A stretch of DNA of 64,000 nucleotides, taken from positions 12,773,379 through 12,837,378 of the forward strand of contig NC_064771.1 of the NCBI RefSeq assembly GCF_011397635.1. Direction: 5' to 3'. The notes below the pieces were generated by a model. That model was not told where the DNA came from, did not search any database, and worked only from the letters and a program-made list of their open reading frames with translations. Both the position numbers and the translations under genes were made by a program. The DNA comes from Epinephelus fuscoguttatus (Eukaryota; Chordata; Actinopteri; Perciformes; Serranidae). This document shows, piece by piece, positions 16,718-30,048 of the stretch (the first letter of the stretch is position 1; each line of letters starts with the position of its first letter).

Positions 16718-17352
16718 GTAAGCCTAAATACATACATGAATAGACAGTGTGTCAGCATTAGCTAGCTTTCTCATCAGAGAGGAGTGTATGCTGAGCAGCT
16801 AGCTAGCGGTTAGTTGTAATGCCTGGCAGATAGCATGCTAACGGTAACGTTAGCTAACTTGGGGTGTCTGGCTGTTTGTAGTCAACAGGGAAGCCGAACA
16901 GCTTTCAGATGTAGCCAGCGACAGTAATAAGTACGATACTTTGTATTTTGTGACTGTTCACGTTCATTGTGTCGTTGGTGTGAGATTGAGCGTAGTAGCC
17001 TTAGTTTAACTTGCGTTTAGACTTCAGGTTAACTCCCACCCAGACATGCTAACAATAGCTTAGCATGTCTGTGTTTTGGACAGTGACAGCTGTAGGCTGC
17101 TGCCCCATGACATATGTGGAAAGGCCTCCTGCAACGTGGATTCGTTTAGCTTCTATTACGAGTTTTCATTTTTCTTTTTAAACGTCTTTACTCCATTAGG
17201 CTTTTTTGCACATGGCCTGGTTACACTGATACCGAAACTGCTGCTCATAATCCGCAGAGTAATGGACCAGTATAGAGAAAGGGTTTGGCTGGATAGAGAT
17301 AAGATATCAGCTACTCTCTGCTGAAGCTCTGCTTTTTTATTTTTCTTTACAG
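16718..17352. other. Putative first 5' intron of mrtfa
   Basis: GCTAGC/GTTAGC-rich sequence with no coding signature, ending in the T-rich acceptor tract of the next exon. Confidence 0.35.
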
Positions 17353-17414
17353 AACAGTCTAATGCTCCATCCTGCTGAAATGGGAAAACGCCCGTCCAGG
17401 ATTTAGATACACAG
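17353..17414 (+). other. mrtfa: Probable non-coding 5' UTR exon of mrtfa (contains a uORF)
   Basis: A 62-nt segment is bounded by an excellent acceptor (a T-rich tract, then TTTACAG|AAC) and donor (ACACAG|GTAAGC). Joined to 22282 it gives an in-frame TAA near its 5' end and no in-frame ATG before 22296, which supports 22296 as the first usable start. A separate ATG in the exon (17380-17382) opens an eight-codon uORF ending in TAG within the exon. Confidence 0.5.
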
Positions 17415-20400
17415 GTAAGCAACAAGCCTAGTTTCTGACAGGCCAGGTGGAGACCACATCCTTTACCTTGCTGCTGCAAACTGAGTTGATGTGGTAATTG
17501 TTGGTGTTGGTTTTCCTGTGTCTGATGGTGAAACAAAGCGTGGTTGTCGGGACGTGTGTGTCTCTGTGTGCACCTGTGATACATATCTGAGAGGCTAGTG
17601 TGGGCGTGTAGAGAGGAATTGGTATCTCTCTTCGATGCATTGCACCAGAACAGTACACACTGCATGTCTGAACAGCAGCCCTCTGTCGGGAAGGTGAGGA
17701 TGAAGCAACTGATGTTGCAGTAAGCATCTCTGGAAAAACACCCATATGAGAAGGTGGGGTTGATTTCCAGTGTAACCTCTAATATTCAGGTCACTGTGGA
17801 GTACCGGGCCCTGAATATTGAAGCGTCAGTGCATACACTGTAGATACATAAAGCCACATTTACTTCCTGATTTCTTGTGAAGAGAAGATAAGCATCTCTA
17901 AGTGATGTGTCACTGAGACAGAGATCGCATGTTGTCTTGAAGCCCCTACAAATGTCAAATCACTGTGGCTTGCACCCTTGTTGAGTATACAGTGTGTTAG
18001 TTAAGTTACTGGCTAATATCTCTCCAGAAATGTTTTGCCGTACTGCAGCATTCAGACCCTTAATTCTTGATCACTCTGAAATCTAAGCACCACTGAATTT
18101 CACTGTCATGTTATTCCCTTTTCTTTCTAAACCAGTTTCAGTGTTTGTTTCTCTCGGCGTGAGTGGAAAAGCTTGTGACTCCATTTGCTAGACCTGTTTT
18201 GGCTGTTAACAACTATAACATGTGATTTCGAGGTTGTAATATGATCAGGCTAAAATGAACATGCAAAACTAAGTGCACCTCGTTTGAAAACATTCAAGCG
18301 GTGCTAGCGGCCTCGCACCAGGCAGATAAGGATAAGCAGCCAAGAAAAAGACAGTGAGAATATTTGCTCACATCGTGTCAGATTGATCTCAGACCCCTGA
18401 ATCTAATCAAATCGAAATCGAATCGTGGCAGACTTTGTGATGTCAGCAAATATCATATTGTTATCAATATGATATTGAACGTGTGATTTACACCATCATG
18501 TCCTTATAATCAGTTAAGATCTTCTTTATCTCATAATTATGCTAAATGTTATGCTAAATTATGCTACTATTATGTGTAGTGATCCATGTAAAGAATTACT
18601 TTGGGACTAAATAAGCTCACAGAGGGCAGTACAGCTGGGTATTGAACCTCACTACTTGTTATGTCCTGTATGTAACATTAAGTAACAGAAAGCGTCAAGT
18701 TGGTATCAGATATCCACTATTTGAAATCATAATTTTGCCACCTGTACATTATTTATTATTCAATGTTCAATGTTATTCAATGTTCTTATATGACACATTT
18801 GAAAAGTTTGACTTTTTTGTTAAATTAAAAGTAGTTTTCTAATAAAAGCTGAACTTGTGTCAAAAAGGCTCCAACAATTCCCTACAAGTCCAGAAAAGAT
18901 TGCCTTAAATGTTTTAAATCTGACTTGCTAAAACTTGCAGACACCCCGAGGCCAGCATCATCAAGTATACATTTAGTGTGTCATGTGGTTAGTGTGCCAC
19001 TATTCAGACGTGTGCACGCTGGCATTTGATTGTGAGAGAGGAGAGTGACATCTCAGACAACACTGCCTCATTGTTTTGAGGCCCGCTGTGCACTAACGAC
19101 AGAATCCCCATCAGAACCCCACGGATTGAAAACACATATTTGCCGAGAGAGCAAGAGAGGGAGATCAACACACACAACCCAGCAGCAGGCCCGCCTTTGT
19201 AAACAGCCATTAGGGATGTGCTGCCCAAGTTACAGGGCCTTTCAGTCCAGAGGAGTGTTTCAGAAAGGAAGATAACCAGTTACACCAGACGCACTCCGGT
19301 AAATCAGGACAGCCTGTTCTATAAAAGAGGTGTATATGGATTTGACCTGGGTTACAATAGAAACGTCTCCTTTCACACCAGTCTCAGACAGGTCCGTGTT
19401 CAGGCTTAGCTTCACTTCAAGCTAAACCAGTTTGTATTACAAATGTGCCGACTGGTCTGAAACACAAAGGTCGTCCGCAGCAGCCCTTCATTACTGCTGC
19501 ACTGTTAACTCAAGTTTATGTGAAACTGCAACACGTTAAATTCTGACACAGCTGGTGTCATTTTCATGTTGTATAAACAGGGCTGGGTGATAATTCAAAA
19601 TTAAAGGGTATCAAATTTCTGAACATGTTATTGCTTAACAATGTCATGTCTGCCAAAATTAATAACAGGCCTTTCTCACAGCTCACAGAGGACATTTGGA
19701 CATGTTACAGCAGGGAAAGCATATAAAATGAGTGATAGTTGATTCCCATTTAGCTGCTTCAGTTTCAGGGTTTGGGTATGGTGCATGCTGGCTCACTCTC
19801 ACACAGTCATGTCTGGCTAGGACACTTAGTACAGAGCCACTGTTAATGTTGTTAGTAACACCTGTGGCTATGGCGATGCAAAATGTCTGCTGTAGTTGTG
19901 CCTATTCTGAGTAAGCTATCATGTAAAACTAACACAATTAGCTATTTAAAGCTGATGTACGCAGAGATCTGGAAAAGGCTGTAGATTGTCTGTAGCAGCA
20001 GGGAGTGAATTGGAGGAGACACTGATTTGGGGCTCTAGCTAATGTTAGCCACATTAAGGTGAACTTGATACTGCAGCTATGAGCTGGTTAGCAGAAGGCT
20101 AAACTGTTAGCAACATATTCTCTCCATCTCTGAAACACTGTGCTGATATTGACGCGTTTTATTTCATTATTGTCGGGCTCTCTTTTTGATAGGGCCGTCT
20201 TCCTTTTTTGGGTTGCTTTGCAGCTCAGGCAGTTGTAGCCAATGCTAGAATAGCGACTTTCTCTGCAGGATTCTGGGCCATTGAATCAGACTTTTACCGA
20301 ATGATGTGCATGCGCATTTGCGATTGTAAAACCACTAATAGGAACGCCATCTCTCTGAAATGACCTGTGATTGGCCAGAGTCTTTTTTTTTAAGCATGAG

Positions 20401-22281
20401 AACAACACAAGATGAGGTGCAGAAGTCTAGTTTTCTCTCAGACCATTTAATTTACAATATGCTCAATTTTAATCATGGGATTCTTGCCCGTTTTAGCCAA
20501 AATTAAACTGCCTACACCAGCTTTAAATTTATGTGCGACACATACAAAGAGCTTGAGCTCACCAGTTCTCTTACACTGGAGCACAGTTTATTGCTTTAAA
20601 CATCAGTTTATGTATTATTTTGCATGAATTTGTCAGATAGCAATATCAGAAGACATCCACATTTATATTGTGATAATGAAGTCTATTTTATCATTGTATG
20701 GAGGCTGTTATGTAACTTGTGTAAACCAAGTAGCCTGAGCTAAACCAATGCACATAATTTTGCTAACAGCATGTGTTGTGTGGTAGGGATCCCTTTTCAA
20801 AGTTGTTTAATTTCATGTTGGATCTTACACGTGTACATTAATGTAGGGTACAGAGGAAACTTCACATTACTTATTTTGCACTTGAGAAGAGAATGTCATC
20901 ATTATAGAAGAGGGCTGTAACAAACTAAGAGTCTGTACTCACTAGTGGTCTATAACGTGCTGCTGAAGGCTCTCTATGGCTTTGTTTATGTCAGTGGTTT
21001 GGTCATCTTACCTTCAATATTTTAGTCTTCATGTGTGGGTAAAATGTGCTGCTGTGTGACCATCAGTATCTTAACTTTAAGTGTCTGTTTGGACGCATGA
21101 GTTAGTCTGAACAGTAAACACCATTTCAACTTTCAACTTGACCTTAATTGTCCTCAGCGGGGAAATTTGTCCTGCAGCTGGATGCAAAACAGAACATGCA
21201 CAGACACAAACATGCACATCTTTTACAGCTTACTTCATGAAATACCTCCAGCTCTGAGGCTTTGAGGGTGAGTTGTTACATGGTTTAAATGTATGGAAAT
21301 CGCACTGAGGTTGCTAAGAAGTAGAAGGGGGAAAAAATCCATAGACAGAGTCCTGCCTGTCTAAAGCAGCGGCCACAGCAACAGTTGTAAAAGCTCAAAC
21401 ATGCAAATTCTTCCCTGATGGCTGATTTAATCCCCTAGCCGACAGCCCTGCAGAGACACACACAGACAGAGAGGAATAGAGACGTGCTCAGTTGTCTGGG
21501 AATAACTTTTTGACTTGTTGTAGCCTGTGAAAGTGCCCCAAATACCATTTCTTTTTATTTTTATTTCATGGTTTTATTGATAACTCAAGTCTGATAGGCC
21601 CCATTAATACAATCTGATGTAGCAGATTTACGATACTGTTTACTGATTAAGTGGCAAAACAAACCCTTTGTGGGAAAACGCATCAAATGGAACAAAGGAG
21701 GGCCTAAGGCTTCAGAGAATAGCCCCAAGGGTATATTTCCTAAACGTTACCACATTTTACACTGGAAAGCACTATACATAGCTACAAACCAACTCGTGTT
21801 GTAGCGCCATACTGCTTAAGCTTGTGGTAAAAGTTTTATTCCTGTGAACTGCCAAAGGGTTGCACAGACACTACACAATGTAAATGCATAGAATAACTAC
21901 AGAATGCTATTATGTGTGAGACAGTGATGACCTGATATTTGCTATTTTGCATCCAATACAAACATTTGCCTGCAGGCTTATGCTCTCACTAGCGAGATCA
22001 TAAACTGCTTACCTGAAAGATAATAAAATGCTGCATCAGTGCTAAAGTTTTTGAAAGTTAAAAGTCCCTTCATGCTGATGTTTAAATTAGATATTTAGAT
22101 AAAACTAAACCAAATCCATAGCATGTGGTGGAGTTTCTATTTTTAAGTTTATTTTGGAAGAACCAGTGCATCCCTGGATCAACAATGCCCGTTTTATTCT
22201 TGGTAGTTGTTGTCTTCATAGCACATGGAGCCTTTCTGATGAGTCATTAAACTATTATTAACGTCCTATTTTTTGCTACAG
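17415..22281. other. mrtfa 5' intron (17415-22281)
   Basis: Contains an 11-bp palindrome ATATCATATTG-TTAT-CAATATGATAT (about 18449-18474) and the TIR element at 19945-20527. Otherwise no gene was seen. Confidence 0.5.
19945..20527. mobile_element. Short TIR element (MITE-like), about 580 bp
   Basis: It begins TTTAAAGCTGATGTACGCAG and ends CTGCCTACACCAGCTTTAAA. As reverse complements the termini agree at 17 of the first 19 positions after alignment. No transposase was found. A target-site duplication could not be fixed, although the TTAA at each end would suit a TTAA-targeting family. Confidence 0.6.
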
Positions 22282-22467
22282 GTCTCTCCATCACCATGGC
22301 AACGCTACACCCACAGAGAAGGGAGGAGCCAAGTCCCGGTAGCATGGAAGTCACCGGGACACCAGGCTTGGCCCCGAGCCCTCAGAGCGAGTCGGTGACC
22401 AATGAGCTACAGGAGCTGTCCCTTCAGCCCGCACCAGCCCCGCGACCTCTGCAGGAGAGGAAGAATG
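22282..22467 (+). CDS. mrtfa: mrtfa alternative first coding exon A (start 22296)
   Basis: The acceptor is TTGCTACAG|GTC. The ATG at 22296 sits in CACCATGG, an excellent Kozak context. The exon encodes 57 residues (MATLHPQRREEPSPG..., proline/serine-rich) and ends AATG|GTGAGA in phase 1. Spliced to 46737 it gives N-V-LQLKLQQRR. It is an internal exon reached from an upstream non-coding exon, probably 17353-17414. Confidence 0.8.
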
Positions 22468-25400
22468 GTGAGACTGTGGTGCACGCACACTTTCTGATCG
22501 TTCAGTTGCCAGCACTTTAATCCCACATTTTGGTAGGCATCACCCTGGCTCAATATGTGTGGCAGAATAGCCTGATCTCATCTGTCAAGCACTGTGATGA
22601 CCAAAGAAATAGTGCAAGCACACGTTTTTTCGGCTTCCAAAATAACACATCAACAAAAGAACATGTTTTTGACCCTTTGCCTGTTCACTTATTTTACATG
22701 TTTACATCTCGATATACTGTCTGTTATATACTATTTCTCAATGATGTGAAGATAGGATGTTTTAACATTGTATTTATAGATTTTTTTCCTGGCTTTGGGG
22801 CCAGTGTTTGTCTGAGCTGCTGCGTGAATGTTCAGCAAACACTGCCATCACTCTGCAGACCTCGTAGGCCAGCGCTCTTGCTTCCAGCTCAAGTGAATAT
22901 TTTGGTGTAGTACTAGTCATTCTTACAGAGGTGGCTCAAATCCAACATAAATTCCTCCAAGTTTGAAAAGTGAGCACGGAGAACATGTTACATAAGTTGA
23001 GGGTAAGTAGAAAGTGGGAAAAAAACACTTAATCTGAGAAGCAGAAGTTAAATGTCAGACGTGTCTGTACGTCTTGTTCATTTGTCAGTGGAGAGCCTAC
23101 CTCACTGCAGAGGGTGTTTTTCGGAAGGGAGACATGAAGATTTAAGTGCTTTGGTGAAACTGTGTGTGTGTGTACAAAACTGTGTGCAGTGTCTCCTGAA
23201 GGAACAGAGGGAAGAAGCTGCTGTGCGTAATTGGCTTGCTCCTCTGCTATGACCTCTTGTTACAGTAGATTAGAGTGTGCTGCACATTTGCTGTGTGGAC
23301 TTAAGACTCCGTAGGCCTTTTTTGTGTCTGGAGTTAGCGTAGAGCTTAGAGCACCTGGCTCTCTGTGCATCAGCTTCCTTCGACTTGACTCATTGTGGAA
23401 ACGTTTGACTCGCTGCATTTATGTATTAGGTTTGTTTAGGTTCACACTGCCAAATTACAAGTGAATCAGAGTGTATAAATTAAAGTCACAAGCACTCAAA
23501 GGTTTTTATTGGACAGTGTTGTTAATAAGTCTAACACTGGTGACAGGTTTGAATAAATCTGGTTCAAGTCTTTGTAAGTTAAGCATAATATCCTTTTTTT
23601 GCTACTAAGGAGTAGCTGAATATGGGCATATGGAGCTAGACCAATAAATCAATTTAGTCAATCAGCTGTAACTATTTTGATAAACCACTAAATGTTTGTT
23701 GAAGTCATTCCTCAATCAGAAATGCAAACATTTGCTGACTCCAGCTTTGCAAATGATTGGTTTTCCTGCTTTTCTCTGGTTCTGGTCTGTCTGTCGCCCC
23801 AGTTTTTGTGGTGTGTCCTGCACTGTTGGCATTAGGCGGCTCTTGTCAGTCCTTTGACGGCCCTTGCCGCTTGTTTTTTGGCTGTGTGTTGAATCAGTGT
23901 CGGACCCAGTGGAGCTCTTGGGCAAGTGAAATAACTCTTGACTGGCAGTTCAGCTCATTGGACAAGAAGAGATATGAAGGTGATGAAAACAAACATTCTG
24001 CTAAAGTCAAGAAGGCGTGAGATAAAAAGAACTTGTTACATAAAGTAAGATTAATTTTTCAGCCACTGAGCTCTTTAACAGAAACGGTTTGTCATTGTTT
24101 ATGTTATTGTTGGCAAGTGTACGGTAAATATTGTGTTCTTTCAATATCAGGTGGCAGGGCTCTCAAGTTTTTAAATAAGTCATCAACTATCTGTATGTGT
24201 TTAAAATAGCTGCTGAAATTAGCAAGGATTCTTTTTCAATTTTGGGGTGCATTTTAGCCTTTAATTGACAGGACAGTGAGGCGTGAGGGGGGGAGAGGGA
24301 CAGAGGGAGTGACATGTAGCCAGGTGCCACAGGCCGGAGTCGAACCCGGGCCGCTGCGGCAAAAGCCTTATACGTAAGCCGCCTGCGCTATCCACTAAAC
24401 CACCAGCACTCTGTGAACAAGGATTCTGTTGGCTAAAGTTGACATGCGGTCTTGTCAAACTGTTAGGTAAAAGCTGATATTCCCTGAGATAAATTCTCAT
24501 TGTTTTCCTTTGTGCAACAAGTAATTTAATTCAGTGGGCTACAAAATCAAATGATGACATGACTTACTGTACATGTGATAAGGCACCCCCGCCTTGTGTG
24601 TGCACCCCCTTCTTGCTGCAGTTAGATCACCTGTATCTTACCCGGATACAGCAATGCTATTTTCTAATTGGCTGATAGGTAGCTGTATGTTATTTTTTGA
24701 TTGGCTGATGGGTAGCTGTGTCTTATTTTTATTGGCTGGAATGTGGCAAGGTCTTGTTGAGCTCTACGGTACCCACTGCGTGTTGAAACACGTTCCAGCG
24801 ATGTAACTTGGTGGGCCTTATCACAATAATTTTTTTTATGCTTGAGAAATACCAGGTGTGGCGGGTGAGAGTGTGAAAAGCTTAAAATGTGTGTGTCACA
24901 CTCTCAAAGCGTGAGACTTGAGAGCCCTGGGGTGGTGTTGCCAATGTGCTAACTGGCTAACTAGCATCTTGAATCCATCCTTTTGGTCTTCCAGTTTCCC
25001 TTTTTTAGTCATGACTATAGGTTACCGCCACCTACTGGTATGGGGAGTTGCTCTCTCTCACTCAGGCGCAGGACGTACGTGCTAGTTGGCTGTTGACTGT
25101 AGTCTTTGCGGTGTGTTTAAGTGCAACATTATGAGTTTCTTGACAGTTGAAGATTAAGGCCTTACTTTGAGAAACAACCATGCAGTCCATGGTTCATGTT
25201 TTATTTTCTTTCCCCAAGTACCAGGCACTGCTGGCCTACATATGTAAATATCTGTCTGCTTTATACCCATAAAACCTGTTTTGAGGTTGTATCCTGTTGT
25301 ACGTTCTGATTATGTCATCACATCTTAAAAAAAGACACCACAGCTGCGTTGACTTGGTGCAGCTACGTAGTGCCATGTGAGATTAACTAGCATCTTTATC

Positions 25401-28400
25401 ACCAGAGCAACTTCTACTAAACTGATGGGCTTTTAAGCCAAAACTATTACAGGTACATAGTTGCACGGTGGCATGTGCTACTTAATGTCTTCAGTGTAAC
25501 AAAGCATCCAAATGTTTCTGCCACCAAGTCAGACACAGTCTGTTTGTTAAGTAGAGATTTCAGAGCGTTGGTCAGACTTGGGATCGCGTAACTGCTTCTT
25601 GCACACTCACCTTGCATTATCAGAAGAGTCGGCTACAGTGGCTATTGTTCCTAGCTGGGTGTTGGTCACCTGGTTTTGTGGAGGCACAGTGTGTTGACCT
25701 GCTGTTGATTTGTCAGGAGAGGAAGGTAAGGCAAGGTTGGACCAGTAAATCATTTACCATCTTAAGGGGGGTCCAACAGTGGCAGAGAATAATAACACAC
25801 ACAGTAGAAATGAACAGTAGGAAAAGACGTAGAGGCACAGTCCAGCTAACTTTAACCATAGACTGCAATAAAAATGATTAAAAAAAACATGAGAAACTTA
25901 ATTTATGTTACATAAAAATAGTTCAAGTTATGTTTACATCATTTAAAGAATGTTTAAGAATGGTCCTGTGACTATTTGTCATAGGACCATGTTTACCTCA
26001 CAGAAGCACACAAAGGCACAGGCACTCTCACACAGCCTGAGGCCACCACTCCCGAATTTAAACAACCCCTGCTCTTGTTGGCCTCTTTCTTACACATTTC
26101 ATTCTGCTAGCCAGAAGCAGGCATGTTGCTGCAGGCACTCCTGTAGCTAATCCTACATGAAGATGCTTTCAGAGCACTGGAGAGATGTGTTGCATGTGAC
26201 TGCATGTACACTTCCATGTGCATACATTTGTGGCAGTGAAACAGAATGGAATGCCCGCATAGTACAGCTTATCAAAGCTTTATCACTGACACCGGTTATG
26301 CAATCTGTTTATTGCACATGGTTCCTTCCTCAGTCAGGGACATGCGCTGGGAGATTTATTGTTAAACACTCGTGTGTTTGTATGCATGTGTGTATAGAGA
26401 GAGAGGTGACATGTTTTTCAAGATGAGGATCAGAGACAGATGTTAAGGTCCATATGCACATAGTGTGCTCGAGTGTATGTGTGTGTGTGTTAGAGAGAGT
26501 CTGCTTTGACTCAAGACATTAAAGGGCTGACACAACAGAGAAAAGCAATCAACATTTCCCATCATGTCTTTCCATCACAGACTTGCTTCCTAAATTGTTC
26601 CACAGTAAACCAAAGCGGTCATGCTATGATCATGAGCCTGAGATCATTCAAAACTTTGAGGCGGAGAAGCAAGTGTGGGAGTGTGGGCCGCAGCAGCAGC
26701 AGAAGACGGAGGAAAGGGAAGAGAAGAGAGAAGGGGGAGGTCATGTCTGAAATGGCAGTATTGCATAACTTCTCACAGAGGGAACAGAAGGAAAGCGAGG
26801 GGAAAGGGAAAGCAAGATAGTAGGGGGGGTGTTGCTTGTGCTCGAGGAGGTGAGGCTTGGCACCGGCTTGTTTTTGTTCTTTCGTTTTTACCTCTTAAAC
26901 TTTCTGAGAGAGCGCAGAGGAGCGATCAAAAGTTCTTATTTTTTAATTACCCAGGAGCAGGAGTGAAATGAAGGTGTTGCTATAGAGAGAACAGAAAGCT
27001 TTGGGTGGACCATACTGTTAGCCAAGGAGCAAAAAGGGACAGACACGCAGACCTACACACGCCCTCTCTGCCGGGGCGTGCACACACTTGTAGACAGACA
27101 ATCTAAGGAAACGGAATGTGAGGTGCACTGCTACCTGTGGAGTACTAGCTGCCGGTGAGAGGAAAACGTGTTCAGTGTGGCTTTTTCTTTTTCTGGACTT
27201 CTCTTCAAGCTTCTACCGCTGTTGTGGTTTCTTTTTTACACTGTTTTTCATTGTGCTTGTGTCGGGAGTATGAATCGTTAATCTTGCCAGGAGGGTGAAG
27301 CTTCCCTTCAGCATGGTCCAGAGGGATATGACTATCACGTCAGGTAAAGTACATTTGAGTACACTGCTTTCATGTCACTGTGTGTCTTTAAAAAGTGATG
27401 ACAACGACTGAAAGCTACCTGTGAAGTCTACCTTAAGCTGAGCTTTGCTGACTACAGGTGTGGTGTGAGTGCTTGCATGTATCAGTAAATGTTAGCTAAG
27501 TGTTTGTGTACTGTACTTGTTTGTATAAGAATCGCTGCTTTGCATTGAGAGCTGCAAAAATGTACTTGCTAACCCTAGACATTCTTCTGTTCTTAAACAC
27601 GTACTATTATTATCAAGCAAATGTGATACTGGATAAGGTTGGAAGCTGATAAAACTTTATCAGTTTTATTGGAGGCTTGCATAATGAGGTGTATATTTTA
27701 ACGGCAGGTTCAAATTCTGGTAAAGGAATAAATAGACTGCAGAACATCCAGATGTTACCAGTTAATGACGAAGAGTCTGAGTTAGTGGCAAATTGGCCAG
27801 ACAGCATGTAGCGTGTAAAAGTAGTTTTAAGGGTGTTACCTCAGAGGGTCCTCAGAACAAAAGGGAACAGGCGTGGCACTGAGGCCGGCAGGTTTGCGAG
27901 GAACACCAGTGAGCCAAACTGGACGGCTGAGGGTGTCGAGGGGTCGAAAGGTGTGGTTGATGACTTGGGCTTTTCTCAGAAAGTGAGCCCCCCTACTTCC
28001 CTCAAAGCAACTGTGAACTGTTCAATCAAGCCACCACTGCTCCCTGAGGACAACTACAGGCCAGGGGCCAGTATCCTGACCGGGCTGGAGAGTTTAGGGG
28101 TTAGCAGAGGGAGGGAGGAGGAGCAGAGAATACAGCCTGGACTCACTGATGGAGACTGGAGCTGGGAGGAGGGGGAAGTAGGTTAGAGGCGTCACAGACA
28201 CTGCTCCAGATTTAAGTGGAAATGACCCAGTCATTTCAGTCAGAACAGATTGTTCCAGATCATGACACGGACCATGGCTACTACTACAAAGACCAGAGAG
28301 TGGATTGTAAATGATAAATGCAAGCAGACAGTGTTTTATGCGTGCCAGCAGTGTCCTCAGGAAGCCTGGACAATGATTTTTAGTCGTGTGCCACTTGCAG

Positions 28401-30002
28401 CTCAAGAGTCTGCGGGGCTTTCTTCTAACCAAACACTATGGCAGCTGATTTCACTGATTATCGCACCTACTGTACAGGCAGTGAGAGGGAGTAATCAAAG
28501 AAATTGGCTGTTGTAGTAGTGCGGCTTGAATTGATTCTTCTAACTAGAAATGTGAGCAGAGACTGGGATTCAGACTTCATGGTGGTGAGGAGCTGGTGGA
28601 CACTAGGTAAAATTCCATCATTGAAATTTGGGAATTGTCTGATGACATCATCCAGACTTGTGAACACGAAGAGATAAAGATCACAACCCTCCCTGTCCCC
28701 ACCCTTGCATAATGGTAATAGATAGACCATAGCTCGCAGCCATGTTGTGTCATTAGCGCCGCACTCTGCTCAACAGGAGCCAGAAACGGTCTGTTTGCCA
28801 TCAGAAATTAAAAATACTAAAGTAACCTGAACCCACAGAGACAGATGATTTAGTGCTGGGCAGTATTTAAGATAAAATAGCAAGATATATAGACTGGCTA
28901 AGGCTAGCCTAGCTCAGCAGTGATTCAGGGAGGCTGATGGTACTGTTATGTAACCGATTGGGAGGCTGCCAGCAGCAGAGGCCCAACAGCACTCTGTCAG
29001 GCCGAGAGTAGGAGGGGAGGAGAGAGGGAAGAATGAGATAGAGAGATGGATAGGTGGCAAGAAAGAGGAGGAATAAGCATGAGAGAAGGGAAGAGAATGA
29101 AAAAAGCAACTAAATAATTGAAAGATAAGACCATAAAAAGTACAGTCGAACTTGTAGAAGTGTAGGACACAGGGAAGGAAGGAAGGGGGAGTTGTTTCAA
29201 CCTAATCCAAACACAGCAGCTGTAGCAAACACAATCCAGCTGCATGTCTCCCCGCCTCTCTGCCAGCGACTCTGTCATGGCATTAGATAATCTCCATATT
29301 CCCAAGACGATCGAAGACATGACAAGGCGTTGTAACGACAGCAGCATGTTTTCGAGCCAGGGTAATTCTAGTTAAGTACATGCATGTCATTGAAAAAATT
29401 GTAACGTGTATTTTCCAATATCTGTGTGTTGGAGCACATTAACTAGCAGCTCAGATCTCAGCTTTCCAGTGACATTACGAAACAGGCTGAATCTAAACAA
29501 CAGGAGAGAAAATGTCATCCTTTCCTGTGAATGTAAACAGCTTTCCGTCTAATAAACAGACATATTTATGCAACCAAGGCAAGTTTTGCGAGAGGCTTAA
29601 ATCTTAAATGTGTCCAGCACTCCAACACACATACACACACCCACAGACTATGCATGAGTCACCAGTACACACAGACACACACTTCACAGCTCATGTCACT
29701 GCTGAGACCTGGACATGCACTCACAGGCTTTGGGAGCTGTCTTATTTTCACAGTGTGCCCTGTCAGCACGGTATTCCAGCAAGCACTAACACACTCGCAT
29801 CTTTGATTTGCGATCCAGTAAATTCCTGTTAGATAATGAGAATGCAACCAAACAGCCCCGCTCAGATCTGTAGCCTAAAGCCAAAGAAAAGAGCTTTATC
29901 AGCTCCGTAGGTCTGCTCGTAGCAACAGGAACATGGTGCCTGCACCACCCACAGGTACAAGCCCACTCATGTAGCTCAGTGATCTTTAAAGACACACAGA
30001 AA

Positions 30003-30048
<46 letters not shown>

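Larger units (their letters stand above)
22468..27312. other. mrtfa intron / upstream region of first exon B
   Basis: Contains a SINE (24233-24417), a TIR element (24574-24825) and, toward the right end, a GA-rich stretch (26670-26830) that may belong to the promoter of exon B. No separate gene was seen. Confidence 0.5.

Noticed and set aside
17156..17665. 169-codon minus-strand open frame overlapping the putative mrtfa 5' UTR exon
   Set aside because: His/Gln/Ser-rich with no domain character or repeat structure. It runs antisense to a segment with strong plus-strand splice signals. Length alone is not enough in 64 kb.
27833..28186. 117-codon plus-strand frame in the mrtfa intron
   Set aside because: It begins with GTG, has no internal ATG and no convincing splice context, and no family was recognised.
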